Positions 33,399 to 45,034 of a stretch of DNA of 64,000 bases are shown here, piece by piece; within the stretch, counting starts at the first letter, position 1, and the number at the start of each line of letters is the position of its first letter. The notes beneath the pieces are model-generated. The model saw nothing but the letters and a program-made list of their open reading frames with translations. It searched no databases and was not told the origin of the DNA. Made by a program: the position numbers and the translations under genes. This DNA is from Microbacterium sp. 1.5R (GTDB lineage: Bacteria; Actinomycetota; Actinomycetes; Actinomycetales; Microbacteriaceae), in assembly GCF_007667425.1 (NCBI RefSeq), contig NZ_VDRC01000001.1, positions 1,704,595-1,768,594 of the forward strand, given 5' to 3'.

Positions 33399-35078
33399 TC
33401 ACACGTCGCCCCGTCGTCGCCGGAGGATCAGCACGGTCAGTCCGGCCAGCAGCAGCGCGAGCCCGCCGCCGATCGGAAGCCAGGGAACATCGGCTCCGGT
33501 GGCGGGGAGCCCGCCGCCGGCCTCATCGCCCGAGCGCCCCGGTGCCGGTGTCTCGCCGGGTTCCCCGGGCTCCGGTGCGCCGGCATCGCGCCCCGTCACC
33601 GTCACCACGACCCGAGCGGTCACGCGCACACCCGCGACGTCGGCGACCGAATACGTCACCGGGGTCGTCTGACCGCGGAAGTCGGGGAGCGGCGTGAACA
33701 CGAGCTTCCCGTCGACCACCGTCCATGCTCCCTCGCCGGCGACCGTCACCCGGGGCACGAGCTCGCTGTCGGCGTCCACGAGCGCGAGGCTCGACGGATC
33801 GAGCGGCACGCCGCCCGCGGCCGAGTCGTTCGCCAGCACGTCGAGAACGATCGCGGTGCCCTGCACGGTGGTGGCGGAGTTGTCGCGGGCCACCGGGTCC
33901 GGACCCTGCACCGTGATCGCCAGGGTCGCCGTGCCCGTGTTGCCGAGGGAATCGGTCGCGCGGTAGACGACCGGCGTCGCCGCGCCGCGGAACTGCGGCT
34001 CGGGGGTGAAGGTGATCGCTCCCGTGCCGGGGTCGACGGTGTAGACGCCCTCTCCCGTCACCGTGAGGGTCTTTCCGCCTTCGCCGACGGTTCCCACGCT
34101 CTGCGCATCCGCCGGGAACACCACGGACGCGGGGTCGAGCGCCGCGCGATCGCCGCCGGCGTCGAGTCCGGCGAGGTCGTTCGCGAGCACGTCGACGGTG
34201 ACGGCGACCCCCTGCGGGGTGCGGTCTTCGTCGTTCGCGAGCACGGGTCCCGGCTGTACGGTCACCACGATCGCCGCCGTCGCCGCAGTGCCGTTCGCGT
34301 CGCGGATCGTGTACCGCACGGGGCTGGTCGCTCCGCGGAATCCGTCAGCGGGGGTGAAGGTCACCGTGCCGTCATCGCCGAGGGCGAATACACCCTCGCC
34401 GACGATCTCGAGGGTGCTGCCGGCGTCGCGGATCTCCGCCCGAACCCCTGCGGGGATGCCGGACGCCTCGAAGATCAGGGAAGAGACCACGAGTGGCGCC
34501 GTCCGATCCCCGGCCTCGTCGTTCCCGACCAGGTCGAAGGTCACCGGGGTGCCGAACGGAGTGGTCGCCTGGTCGTCGGCCGCGGTCGGGGTGATCGGTG
34601 CGACCTCGATCGCGATGGTCGAGGACGCGTTGTTCCCGTTCGCATCCGTCGCGACGTAGGCGACCGGCGACGCAGCTCCCGTGAACGCCGGTTCCGGGCT
34701 GAACGTCACGTCGCCGTCCGCGGCGATCGCGTATCGGCCCTGCCCGGGGACGGTCAGCGTCTTGCCGTCGTCCGACACGAGCGATCCGGAGGGCTGTCGG
34801 TCCGTCGGGAACACCACGCTCGACGCGACCCACTCGCCCGTCGAGTCGTCGACGTCGCGCGACGGGGTGTCGTTGCGCAGGGGCGACACCGTCACGGCGC
34901 TCCCCTGGCGTGCGGTCTCCGCGTCGGCCGCGGCACGGGGGCCGGAGCGCACCGTCACCGCGACCTGCGCGAGAGCGGTGGTGCCGTTCTCGTCCTCGAT
35001 GCGGTACGTCACCGCGGTGGTCGTTCCGACGAAGCCCGCCGCAGGCGTGAACGTCACCGACCCGTCGGCGGCGAGCAC
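33399..35078 (-). pseudogene. C-terminal part of the CshA-type adhesin, cut off by an amber codon
   Basis: In-frame continuation (559 codons) of the adhesin gene below the TAG at 35081-35079. It holds the rest of repeat 7, four more CshA-type repeats of about 105-110 residues, a Pro/Gly-rich linker, and a sortase sorting signal: LPATG, a hydrophobic helix (IGGGLALLLAGLTVLIL) and the basic tail RRRRGDV. Codon use and repeat sequence match the upstream part, so this was recently one gene. There is no start codon with a ribosome site near 35078; a GTG immediately follows the stop, but independent translation would yield an unexported protein. A sequencing error is the alternative to a true mutation. 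Confidence 0.8.
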
Positions 35079-38000
35079 CTACGTGCCCTCGCCCGGGATC
35101 GTGAGTGTCTTCCCGTCGTCCGCGACCACCGCTCCGGCGGCCTGCCCGTCGGCCGGGAACACCGTGCGTTCCGCGACGAGCGGCGCGAGGTCGTCTCCCG
35201 CATCGTCGTTCGCAAGGAGATCGATCGAGACGGGGGTGTCGAACGGCGTCCGGGCCGTGTCATCGACCGCGACGGGTGTGACAGCCGTCACCGTGATCGT
35301 CACTGTCGCCGCGACGGTCGCGCCGAGCGAGTCCGTCACGGCGTAGGTCACCGGCTGGGCGGTACCGGTGAAAGCCGGTTCCGGGGTGAAGGTCACGACG
35401 CCCGTTGACGCATCGATCGCGTACACGCCCTCTCCCGGGACGGCGACGGTCTTGCCGCCGTCGCCCACCGTGCTGCCGTCCGGCTGTCCGACCGTCGGGA
35501 AGACGACGCTCGTCGCGAGCAGCTCCCCGGTGTCGCACCCGGCGGGGACTCCGGGTTCACCCGCGTCGCACGGAGCGCCGAGGTCGCTCGCAACGTCGTT
35601 CGCCAGCGGCTTCACCTGCACCGGCCGGCCCTGTCTCGTCGTCTCGGAGTCGGGGGCTGCGAGGGCCCCGCCTCCGACCGTCACCGTCACCCGGGCGAGA
35701 GCGCGAGTGCCGTTGGCGTCTCGCGCTTCGTACTCGACCGGGGCCGTGACCCCCTCGAAGCCGGGCGCCGGCTCGAAGCGGATGCGACCGTCGTCATCGA
35801 TGCTCCACGATCCTTCCGGCGTCTCGAGAGCGGTGCCGTCGTCGGTGGCATCGGGAGAGGTGAACCGCACGGAGTCCGGCGCGAGGGGCACCGACGGGTC
35901 ACCGGGGTTGTCATTCGCCAGCGGGTCGAGCTCGACAGGCACCTCCCCGGGGGTCTTGGCGGCGTCGTCGGTCAGGACCGGTGTGATCGGCCGCACCGTG
36001 ACCGTGACGGTCGATGACGCGGTGTTGCCCGCCTGATCCTCGACCTCGTAGCCGATCGTCGAGGCGGCTCCGGTGAACTGCGGATCGGGATCGAAGGTCA
36101 CCCGGCCATCGGCGGGGTCGACGGTGTAGACGCCCTCGCCCGCCACGCGCAGGCGGCGGCCGTCGCCCGACACCGCACTGCCCGACGGGAGGTCGGCGGT
36201 GACGAGCAGGCGCACCGTGGCCGGGTCGAACGCGCCCGCGGAGCCGTCGGCCCTGCGGCCGGGAGCGTCGTTGGGAAGGAGGGCGATCACCACATCGACG
36301 TTCTGGTCGGTGGCGCCGGTGTCGGCCGTGGCCGACGGTCCGGGGCGCACCGTCACCGTGACCGTCGAGGTGGCGGTCTGCCCGTTGTCGTCCGTGATGC
36401 GATACCCGACGGCCGGCGTCGTGCCCGTATATCCGTCTGCGGGGGTGAACGTGATCGAGCCGCTCTGCTCGACCGACCACGTTCCCTCGGGAGTCACGAG
36501 CCGGGTGCCGTCGGCCGTGGCGGCCGGGTCGGTGAACACGGTCTTCGTCGGGTCCAGCTCTCCGCCGGGGCCCGCAGCATCGTTGGCGACGACGTCGATC
36601 GTCACCGGAGTCGCGAACGGGGTGTCGGCCGCATCAGGAGTGGCAGTCGGCGCGACGGCCGTGACCGTGACGGTGATCGTCGATCCGGCGGGGTTGCCGA
36701 CGGCATCCGTGAAGGAATAGGCGACCGGCTGCGCGGTGCCGAAGAAGGTCGGTTCGGGGGTGAACGTCACGACACCCGTCGTCGGGTCGATGACGTAGGC
36801 GCCCTCCCCGGGAACGGAGACCGAGCGGCCGTCGGCGCTCACCGAGGCTCCGGCCGGCTGCCCCGTCGGCGGGAAGGTGAGGGAGGCCGGGGGGATCGGT
36901 GCCGACGATCCGTCCACTTCTTCACCCGGGGTGTCGTTGGTCAGCGGCGCGATGTCGACGGGGGTCGCCTGCGTCGTGGTGGCCGTGTCGGCGGTCGCCG
37001 ACGGTCCGGGGGCCACGGTCACGGTGGCGGTCGACGTCGCCGTCTGCCCGTTGTCGTCGGTGATGCGATACCCCACGGCGGGCGTCGTGCCCGAGTAGCC
37101 GGCTGCGGGCGCGAAGGTGATGCGGCCGTCCGCCCCGATCGTCCACCGCCCCTCCGCTGTGTCGAGCCGCGTGCCGCCGTCGGTGGCCGCGGGATCCGTG
37201 AACACCGTCAACTCAGGTCGGATCGCGCCCGTGCCCCGGGCGTCGTTCGCGGCGCCATCGAGCGTCACGGACGGCGTGCCGAAGGTCACGGATGCCGTGT
37301 CCGGCACGGCTGTCGGCGGGCGGAGCTCGTTCACGAAGGCGCAGACGACGGAGGAGCCGTCCGTGCCCGTGGCCACGGTGTAGGACGCGGAGTTCCCCGT
37401 GCCGGAGGCGACGACCCGCCCGAGGAGGTCTCGGCAGGACCACGTGGTCGTGTAGTCGCCGAGGTTCGTGTCGCCGTTCCCGACCTGCCGCACGGTGTAC
37501 GTCTCGCCGGGCAGCACGACGCCCGGCTCGGTGCTCGACGACCCGTCAGGGTTGACCGAGCTCGGGCCGAAGTCCGGGCCGGTGCCGGCCGCGCCGTACG
37601 AGCCGCCCTCCACGATGAGTGTCGTCGAGTCGGCGGGGCGACGCTTGCCGTCGGGGAACGTCGAGGTGACCTCCACGGTCGAGGGGTTCGCGCAGGTCGC
37701 CAAGTCGTTCGAGGTCACGCCGGTCATCGTGATCGGGCTGCCGACGGTCGCTCCCGTGATCGGGTTCGCCTTCTGCACGCTCGTGCTGCCGCCGAGGTAG
37801 AGGTAGCCGTCCGAGGCGAAGGCGATGCCGTTGGTCGCCGCGGTGGTCGTACCGCGCGCGATCTCCGAAGAGGTCAGCGCTGCGCCCGTCGTCGTGCCGT
37901 CGCTGACGGTGGGCACTGCGCCGTCGACCACGTAGAGGGCGTAGGCAGTCGTGCTCGCCGCGACGACGTAGAGTCGGCCGGCCTTGTCGAACGCGATGTC

Positions 38001-38549
38001 GCCGTTCGCTCCGGGGCTGGCCGTGATGGATATGGACGCGACGGGGTTCGGTGACGCGGTGTCGGTCGCCGGGTCGAATGTGAAGACGCGCAGCGTGGGG
38101 CCCGAGAACGCTCCGTAGTAGAACAGGCCGTTCCTCGGATTCACGGCTCCGACGGTGCCCTGGGCGACTCCTGTCGGCTTCGGCTGCAGAGTCGTGGAGT
38201 CCGACGCCGCGACGTACTTCACCAGGTTCGTCGCGGTGCCGTAGAGGGCGCTGGCCCCCGCGGCGCCGATGCCGAGCTGATTCGTTCCCGTTCCCGCAGC
38301 CGGGATCGGGAACACGGGGCTGGCTCCCACGGTCCCGGAGGCGAGGTCGAGCGCGCGGACCGACTGGTCGCCGGAGTTCGTGAGATAGATCGTGCCGATG
38401 CACGAGAGTGCCGGTGCCGCGACGGCGGGCGCAGCGGGCACTCCGACCACGATGGCTGACGCGACGAGTGCGATCGTGGCGAGCCGCGCTCCGATGGCCC
38501 CTCGGCGGCGTCCGCCCTTTCGGTCGATGGTGACGTCGCTCGACTGCAT
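35079..38549 (-). CDS. CshA-type fibril repeat surface protein (truncated)
   Basis: A secreted repeat protein of 1156 residues up to an in-frame TAG. A signal peptide (basic start, then IALVASAIVVGVPAAPAVA) is followed by a beta-propeller-like N-terminal domain of about 280 residues (NGIAFASDGYLYLGG), a prealbumin-like segment ending VCAFVNEL, and six and a half CshA-type repeats. Each repeat is about 107 residues and begins with a pattern like TPVAVDDTARTPFDTP...DLLANDDAG. The ATG at 38549 has GGGGGAG seven bases upstream. Without the distal part it lacks the LPATG anchor and would be released. CshA proteins build surface fibrils for adhesion. Confidence 0.85.
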   Translation of the reverse strand: MQSSDVTIDRKGGRRRGAIGARLATIALVASAIVVGVPAAPAVAAPALSCIGTIYLTNSGDQSVRALDLASGTVGASPVFPIPAAGTGTNQLGIGAAGASALYGTATNLVKYVAASDSTTLQPKPTGVAQGTVGAVNPRNGLFYYGAFSGPTLRVFTFDPATDTASPNPVASISITASPGANGDIAFDKAGRLYVVAASTTAYALYVVDGAVPTVSDGTTTGAALTSSEIARGTTTAATNGIAFASDGYLYLGGSTSVQKANPITGATVGSPITMTGVTSNDLATCANPSTVEVTSTFPDGKRRPADSTTLIVEGGSYGAAGTGPDFGPSSVNPDGSSSTEPGVVLPGETYTVRQVGNGDTNLGDYTTTWSCRDLLGRVVASGTGNSASYTVATGTDGSSVVCAFVNELRPPTAVPDTASVTFGTPSVTLDGAANDARGTGAIRPELTVFTDPAATDGGTRLDTAEGRWTIGADGRITFAPAAGYSGTTPAVGYRITDDNGQTATSTATVTVAPGPSATADTATTTQATPVDIAPLTNDTPGEEVDGSSAPIPPASLTFPPTGQPAGASVSADGRSVSVPGEGAYVIDPTTGVVTFTPEPTFFGTAQPVAYSFTDAVGNPAGSTITVTVTAVAPTATPDAADTPFATPVTIDVVANDAAGPGGELDPTKTVFTDPAATADGTRLVTPEGTWSVEQSGSITFTPADGYTGTTPAVGYRITDDNGQTATSTVTVTVRPGPSATADTGATDQNVDVVIALLPNDAPGRRADGSAGAFDPATVRLLVTADLPSGSAVSGDGRRLRVAGEGVYTVDPADGRVTFDPDPQFTGAASTIGYEVEDQAGNTASSTVTVTVRPITPVLTDDAAKTPGEVPVELDPLANDNPGDPSVPLAPDSVRFTSPDATDDGTALETPEGSWSIDDDGRIRFEPAPGFEGVTAPVEYEARDANGTRALARVTVTVGGGALAAPDSETTRQGRPVQVKPLANDVASDLGAPCDAGEPGVPAGCDTGELLATSVVFPTVGQPDGSTVGDGGKTVAVPGEGVYAIDASTGVVTFTPEPAFTGTAQPVTYAVTDSLGATVAATVTITVTAVTPVAVDDTARTPFDTPVSIDLLANDDAGDDLAPLVAERTVFPADGQAAGAVVADDGKTLTIPGEGT

Positions 38550-38687
38550 GCTGTGGCTCCCCCGCGCTGTTTCCCGGTCATGGGACGGCACGCCCCAGCG
38601 GCTGAAACTATCCGGTGGGGCAGCTCACGCCCAGAGGATTCCCACGACGTATATCGGAATGCCGGAATTGTCGTGCGGCGGACACGG

Positions 38688-38723
38688 GAAAGGGGGCGGA
38701 TGCCGCAGCATCCGCCCCCTTTC
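38688..38723. terminator. Strong hairpin terminator between argG and the adhesin gene
   Basis: GAAAGGGGGCGGATGC (38688-38703) pairs perfectly with GCATCCGCCCCCTTTC (38708-38723), a 16-bp stem with a four-base loop. A-rich and T-rich ends allow use in both directions; it would end argG transcription. Confidence 0.8.
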
Positions 38724-38736
38724 TCGGTGACGCGCG

Positions 38737-40383
<1,647 letters not shown>

Positions 40384-40755
40384 TCAGGATGCCGCGGCGC
40401 TCAGGGTCCGGCGCTGCGTGGCGGCGTACTGCCCACCCCACGCGGTGAGCGCGTCGACGAGGGGCATGGACCCGTGCCCGAGCTCGCTGAGACGGTACTC
40501 GACCTTCGGTGGCACCTGCCGGTAGACCTCGCGCGTGATCAGCCCGTCGTCTTCGAGCTCGCGCAGCTGGCGTGTGAGCACCCGTGCCGTCGGCTCGTCG
40601 AGCAGGCGGCTGAGCTCGCCGAAGCGGAGCACCTCGTGTTCGCCGAGCAGGCTCAGGATGCTGGGCTTCCACGCCCCGCCGAGCACGGCGATCGAGATCT
40701 CCGCGTCGCACGCGTCACCCCACTCGCGCACGATGCGTTCGGTCTTCTCCCTCAT
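40384..40755 (-). CDS. HxlR-family winged-helix regulator
   Basis: A 123-residue HxlR regulator, a MarR-like winged helix that usually senses aldehydes, quinones or oxidants. The family blocks are GGAWKPSILSLLGEHEVLRFGELSR, PTARVLTRQLRELEDDGLITR (each read across the recognition region) and PPKVEYRLSELG. A cysteine near residue 15 (DACDAEIS) is at the position often used for redox sensing. It is divergent from the MFS transporter and quinone reductase genes and very likely controls them. Repeated TACTG(T/A)C half-sites lie in the gap (about 40794-40820, minus-strand sense). Confidence 0.88.
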   Translation of the reverse strand: MREKTERIVREWGDACDAEISIAVLGGAWKPSILSLLGEHEVLRFGELSRLLDEPTARVLTRQLRELEDDGLITREVYRQVPPKVEYRLSELGHGSMPLVDALTAWGGQYAATQRRTLSAAAS

Positions 40756-40809
40756 CGTCCCGCCCTCCGTCGAGTGCCATGGTATCCGAAACGTCAGTAT
40801 GTGACCTCA

Positions 40810-42225
40810 ATGACAGTACTTGTCGGAATCGTACCCCTCCGCCAGACTCAGGTGGTGACCTTCCCCGTTCCCGTCGTCTCCGCTCGATCGCGCCCTGCGC
40901 GGCATCCGTGGCTGGCGATGGTCCCGCTGCTCCTCGGCATCCTCATCGGAGCCCTCGCGATCAGCAGCGTGTCGACCGCGCTGCCCGCGATCCGCGGCGA
41001 CCTGACCCTCTCCGACAGCGGTGCGCTGTGGCTGGTCGACGTGTACGCGCTGTCGCTCGCGGCGACGCTCATCCTCGCCTCGCGGATCGGCGACACCTTC
41101 GGGCGCAAGCGCATCGTGCTGCTCGGCCTCGCCGGTTTCGCGGCGCTCAACCTCGTGGGCGGCCTGGCTCAGGACGGACTGCTGCTGATCGTCGTGCGCG
41201 CACTGCTCGGCGTCGCCGAGGCGTTCGTCGTGGCCGGGGTGGTGGCCACGATCGGCGCGCACTACCAGGCCAGACAGCGCGTTCTCGCCTACGGCCTCTG
41301 GACCGCGACGTTCGGCACCGGCAGCGCGCTCGGGCCCGTACTCGGCGGCATCGTCACCGAGGGCCCCGGATGGCGGTGGCTGCTGCTCGGCAGCGTCCCC
41401 CTCGCGGTGCTCGCCGGCATCCTCGCGATCTGGCTCGTGCCGGACTCCCGCAGCTCGCGGCCCGCGTCGTGGGACGTCCTGAGCATCCTGTCGTCGATCG
41501 TGGCTCTGGGTGCGCTGGTGTTCGCGCTGCACGAGGCGCTCGCGGCGCCCGTCGCCGCCGCGGTCGCCGCGGTCGTCGCCATCGCGACCCTCGTCTACTT
41601 CATCCGCCGCCAGCGCGCACTCTCAGAACCGCTCATCGACATGCGGTTGTTCACGGTGCCCGGATTCAGCCCCGCGATCGTGCGCATCGTGGCGAGCAGC
41701 GGTGTGGCCGCGGCATCCGTCCTGCTGGTCAGCCTGCACCTGCAGGACGTGCGGGCGCACTCGGCGGCCGAGGCGGGGATCGCGATCCTCCCGCAGGCCG
41801 TCGCGATCGCGCTGGGCGGCGTCGTCGCGCCGCTGTTCCTGCGCTGGCTGACCTCTCCGACGCTCACGGTGCTCGCCCTCGTCGTGCAGGGAGTGGGCCT
41901 CGCATGGCTGGCGTTCGACCCCGAGGTGGTGGCGATCCCGCTGGCGCTGGTCGGTGCCGGCTTCGGAGTCGCCGCGACGCTGGCCGCCACGACCCTCTTC
42001 GACGTCACCACCGAAGACGACGCCGGACAGGTCGGCGCCATCCAGGAGGTGAGCTTCTCGCTCGGCGGCGGACTCGGCATCGCCGTGCTCGGCACGATCG
42101 CGACGATCGTCGGCAGAGGCGGATTCGCCGTGTCGCTCGTCGTCGCGACCGCGGCCGTCGTGACGGCTGCGCTGCTGCCGCTGTGGAGGAGCAGCGCCGC
42201 GGATGCCGTACCCGAAGCCCGCTGA
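40810..42225 (+). CDS. MFS drug efflux transporter (DHA2/EmrB-QacA type)
   Basis: About 471 residues with fourteen predicted helices, typical of DHA2 multidrug exporters. The first helix WLAMVPLLLGILIGALAIS leads to the family pattern VDVYALSLAATLILASRIGDTFGRKR (motif A). Motif C-like GTGSALGPVLGGIV follows in helix 5. ATG at 40810 is one start; GTG at 40853 or 40856 nearer the first helix is equally possible, and I see no clear ribosome site for any. It is followed after 22 bases by the quinone reductase gene, giving an efflux plus detoxification operon under HxlR control (inference). Confidence 0.82.
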   Translation: MTVLVGIVPLRQTQVVTFPVPVVSARSRPARHPWLAMVPLLLGILIGALAISSVSTALPAIRGDLTLSDSGALWLVDVYALSLAATLILASRIGDTFGRKRIVLLGLAGFAALNLVGGLAQDGLLLIVVRALLGVAEAFVVAGVVATIGAHYQARQRVLAYGLWTATFGTGSALGPVLGGIVTEGPGWRWLLLGSVPLAVLAGILAIWLVPDSRSSRPASWDVLSILSSIVALGALVFALHEALAAPVAAAVAAVVAIATLVYFIRRQRALSEPLIDMRLFTVPGFSPAIVRIVASSGVAAASVLLVSLHLQDVRAHSAAEAGIAILPQAVAIALGGVVAPLFLRWLTSPTLTVLALVVQGVGLAWLAFDPEVVAIPLALVGAGFGVAATLAATTLFDVTTEDDAGQVGAIQEVSFSLGGGLGIAVLGTIATIVGRGGFAVSLVVATAAVVTAALLPLWRSSAADAVPEAR

Positions 42226-42247
42226 CACCGACCACCGAGAGGACACC

Positions 42248-43030
42248 ATGTCGTCGCGCCCCGTGGCCCACTGGATCCACGCCCACCCGCAGCCGGATTC
42301 CTTCAACGCCCGACTCTTCCGCGAGGGGGCCGAGGCGCTCTCCCGCGACTACGACGTCGTGAGCAGCGACCTGTACCGGCAGGCGTTCGACCCGGTGCTC
42401 GCGGCGCGCGACCTCGGCGATCCGCTCGGCCGGTCGGGCAGTGTCGTCGACCTCATGGGCGACGCGTTCGCCGCGGGCCGCCTGCCCGACGACGTGGTCG
42501 AGGAGCAGCGCAAGCTCGCCGCGGCGGATCTCGTCGTGCTGCAGTTCCCGCTCTGGTGGTACGGGCCGCCGGCGATCCTCAAAGGGTGGTTCGACCGCGT
42601 GCTCACGAACGGTTTCGCCTACGGTCCGACCGACCCCGAGACCGGTCTGCCGCTCCGCTACGGCGACGGACTGCTGGCTGGGCGCCGCGCGCTCGTCATC
42701 GTGACCGCGGGTGAGGACGACCGCTCGATCGGCACGCGGGGCATCAGCGGCGACATCGACCAGCTGCTGTTCCCGCTGACGCACGGGACGCTCTGGTACA
42801 CCGGCATCGAGCCCCTCGACCTGCACGTCGTCCACGACGCCGACGGCCTCGATGCGGACGACGTCGAGCGCGAGACGGCGCGGTTGCTCGAGCGTCTCGA
42901 CGGCATCGCCGACGAGGCTCCGAGCCGTCCGTTCCGGCGGTTGAAGGATGGCGACTACCGGGGCACGCGGGCACTGCGCGCCGACCTCCTGCCCGGGCGC
43001 ATCGACCTCGGCATCCACCGCATCGACTGA
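42248..43030 (+). CDS. NAD(P)H dehydrogenase (quinone), flavodoxin-like fold
   Basis: A 260-residue FMN/FAD flavodoxin-like reductase of the NQO1/MdaB/KefF group. It has the phosphate-binding start AHWIHAHPQPDSFNARLF, the strand-loop VLQFPLWWYGPPAILKGWFDRV typical of NQO enzymes, and VTAGEDD. It would reduce quinones by two electrons, avoiding semiquinone radicals. The ATG at 42248 has AGAGGA upstream. Following an MFS exporter and with an HxlR regulator divergent, it fits an electrophile or quinone defence operon. Confidence 0.87.
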   Translation: MSSRPVAHWIHAHPQPDSFNARLFREGAEALSRDYDVVSSDLYRQAFDPVLAARDLGDPLGRSGSVVDLMGDAFAAGRLPDDVVEEQRKLAAADLVVLQFPLWWYGPPAILKGWFDRVLTNGFAYGPTDPETGLPLRYGDGLLAGRRALVIVTAGEDDRSIGTRGISGDIDQLLFPLTHGTLWYTGIEPLDLHVVHDADGLDADDVERETARLLERLDGIADEAPSRPFRRLKDGDYRGTRALRADLLPGRIDLGIHRID

Positions 43031-43052
43031 CGCGCGGGCCGCCCGCCTTCAC

Positions 43053-43127
43053 GAGATCAGGACGATGTCCCGAAATCAGGACTGCGGGGGCAGCATCCTC
43101 CTGATCTCGGGTCATGGTCCTGATCTC
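43053..43127. repeat. 75-bp double inverted repeat, element B
   Basis: Boxes GAGATCAGGA (43053-43062), GAAATCAGGA (43072-43081), TCCTGATCTC (43099-43108) and TCCTGATCTC (43118-43127). The spacers are nine, 17 and nine bases, identical to element A, and three of the four boxes match it at nine or ten positions. It lies between the quinone reductase and ZIP transporter genes. Confidence 0.78.
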
Positions 43128-43183
43128 AGAACCCGCAGACAACCCCCTGGGCTTCCCGCACCCGCGGTGGGAGAGTGGGCCAC

Positions 43184-43891
43184 ATGGGTCAGGCAGTGCT
43201 GTGGGGCGTGGTCGCGGCATCCCCGTTGTTCGTGGGCGCGGTGCTCGCGCTGCTGCGCGCCTGGCCGCCCCGCTGGTTGGGCATCGTGCTCGGTTTCGGC
43301 GCTGGCGCGCTCATGGCGTCGATCGCGTTCGAGCTGTGGGAAGAGGGGCTGCAGCTCGCGGGGCCGATCCCGCTGGTCATCGGCGTCGCGCTCGGCGCGC
43401 TCAGCTACTACATCGCCGACCGCATCCTCGACGCCAGGGCTGCCAGGAAGAAGGGCGGCGCGGGAGGCGGGCAGCTCGCCGTGGGTGCACTGCTCGACGG
43501 CATCCCCGAGCAGCTCGTGCTCGGCATCGGACTGGCGTCGGGCGAACCGGTGAGCGTGGCGCTCGTCGTCGCGATCCTCGTCTCGAACCTGCCCGAATCG
43601 ATAGGCTCGGCGGCCGACCTGCTCGAAGGCGGCATGAAGCGCTCCCGCGTGCTGGTGCTGTGGGGCGGCGTCGCCGTCGTCTGCGCCGCGGCCACGGTGG
43701 CGGGCTTCGCGCTCGCTAGCGTCACCGGCGACACGTTCCGGTCGGCGGCGGGCGGATTCGCCGCCGGCGCGCTGCTGGTCATGCTCGTCGACTCGATGGT
43801 GCCCGAGGCGCAGTCGAAGGCGAAGGAGTCCACCGGGCTCGCGACCGTGCTCGGGTTCGCGCTCGCCGCGGGTCTCGCGCTCTCGTCCTGA
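43184..43891 (+). CDS. ZIP-family metal transporter
   Basis: A 235-residue polytopic protein of the ZIP zinc/iron permease family. The metal-site helices are recognisable: GALLDGIPEQLVLGIGL and ILVSNLPESIGSAADL correspond to helices IV and V, although the His-rich positions (HxxxE) common in ZupT are replaced by Asp/Pro-Glu. The loop DARAARKKGGAGGG separates the halves. The ATG at 43184 lies ten bases after GGGAG; a GTG at 43175 is too close to that site. The substitution of metal ligands leaves the transported ion uncertain. Confidence 0.75.
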   Translation: MGQAVLWGVVAASPLFVGAVLALLRAWPPRWLGIVLGFGAGALMASIAFELWEEGLQLAGPIPLVIGVALGALSYYIADRILDARAARKKGGAGGGQLAVGALLDGIPEQLVLGIGLASGEPVSVALVVAILVSNLPESIGSAADLLEGGMKRSRVLVLWGGVAVVCAAATVAGFALASVTGDTFRSAAGGFAAGALLVMLVDSMVPEAQSKAKESTGLATVLGFALAAGLALSS

Positions 43892-43915
43892 CCCCGCCAC
43901 CCGGCGCCCCGCGAC

Positions 43916-45034
43916 TCACTCGAAGCCGGGGTACTCCTGCAGCTTCTTCTGGAACTCGTCGCGGTCGGCGTCGCTGAGCACTGCGCTCGCGAGGACGGTG
44001 AGCTGCAGCCCCTCGAGCGGTTCTCCGGTGCGGGCGTTCTGCGCCTCCCTCGCGGTGCGGAAGTCGCCGGTCGGGTCGTTCGACAGGTCGTAGACGTTCG
44101 CGTAGAACCGCAGCGGGTCCGGGTAGTTCTCGGCGTAGTACTCCCAGGTGTGCTGCTCGCGAGGGTCGTCGCTGCCGTACAGTTTCGCGATCATCGTCGG
44201 GTCGAGGCCCGACGACTCGTCGTTGAACGAGTACAGGTACGACATGCCGTGTTCGGCGACGACGTCGTCGATCGTCGCCATGACATCGAGCTTGCGCCGG
44301 TAGTCCTGCACCGGCTGCGTCGTCGCCCAGCTGGCCGAGGTGTACTCGACGAGCATCGACTCCCCGCCGTAGCCGTTGCGCTCCGGGCGGAAGTCCTCGT
44401 CGCCGACCTGCACCCATTCGAACCCGAACTCCGCGGTGAGCCGGGAGCGGATGTCGGCGAACAGGCTCTCCGCCTCGGCCTGCACCTGTTCGAGCGACTG
44501 CTGCGCCAGCACGTCCTGCGAGTCGGTGCCCTTGATGCCCGGGTAGGCCTCTTCGTGCTTCTGCTCGTCGGACTTCATGCCGTCGTAGCTGCCCGATGCC
44601 GAGGTCTGCAGCGCTCCGAGTCCGCCGACCGTGGCCACGTTGACGACGAGGGTGATCGCGAGTGCGATCGCCCCGAGCGTGCGGCCTCTGCGGGTGAACA
44701 GCGCGCCGACGATGACCGCGACGACGACGAGCTGCAGCGCGAGCATCGTCACGCCGTAGAGCACGTCGGCACCCCCGGCCGCGAGGGTGATGAGCAGGAT
44801 CAGGGCGAAGAGGATGCCGGTGATCAGCGCGACCCACCCGAGGGCGTTCGCAGGCCTCTTCGCCTCGGGTTCGGCCGTCGCGGTGCCGATCGCTCCCGGG
44901 ACGGCCGGATGCTGCACGAGCGTCGCCGACGAGGGCCGGCGGGCGTTGCGGTATCCCCCGGGCGGGGGCACGGGCGGTGCGCCCTCGGTGCCGGCGACGT
45001 ACCGCGCACGCTGCTTCTCGTGGTCCATCACCAT
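43916..45034 (-). CDS. DUF-type membrane protein at the end of the Bat-like operon
   Basis: A 372-residue protein I do not recognise. A proline-rich cytoplasmic N-terminus (about 60 residues) precedes three hydrophobic segments between residues 66 and 140, then a soluble, acidic domain of 230 residues with regular hydrophobic spacing (FEWVQVGDEDFRPERNG; DPLRFYANVYDLSND). The start overlaps the upstream TPR gene by seven bases, so it belongs to the MoxR-VWA operon and is its last gene. Function unknown. Confidence 0.6.
   Translation of the reverse strand: MVMDHEKQRARYVAGTEGAPPVPPPGGYRNARRPSSATLVQHPAVPGAIGTATAEPEAKRPANALGWVALITGILFALILLITLAAGGADVLYGVTMLALQLVVVAVIVGALFTRRGRTLGAIALAITLVVNVATVGGLGALQTSASGSYDGMKSDEQKHEEAYPGIKGTDSQDVLAQQSLEQVQAEAESLFADIRSRLTAEFGFEWVQVGDEDFRPERNGYGGESMLVEYTSASWATTQPVQDYRRKLDVMATIDDVVAEHGMSYLYSFNDESSGLDPTMIAKLYGSDDPREQHTWEYYAENYPDPLRFYANVYDLSNDPTGDFRTAREAQNARTGEPLEGLQLTVLASAVLSDADRDEFQKKLQEYPGFE

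Noticed and set aside
35079..35081. TAG read as pyrrolysine or programmed readthrough
   Set aside because: No pylT/pylS-like context, no stop-codon context element recognised, and sister repeats have Tyr at this position; mutation or sequencing error is simpler.
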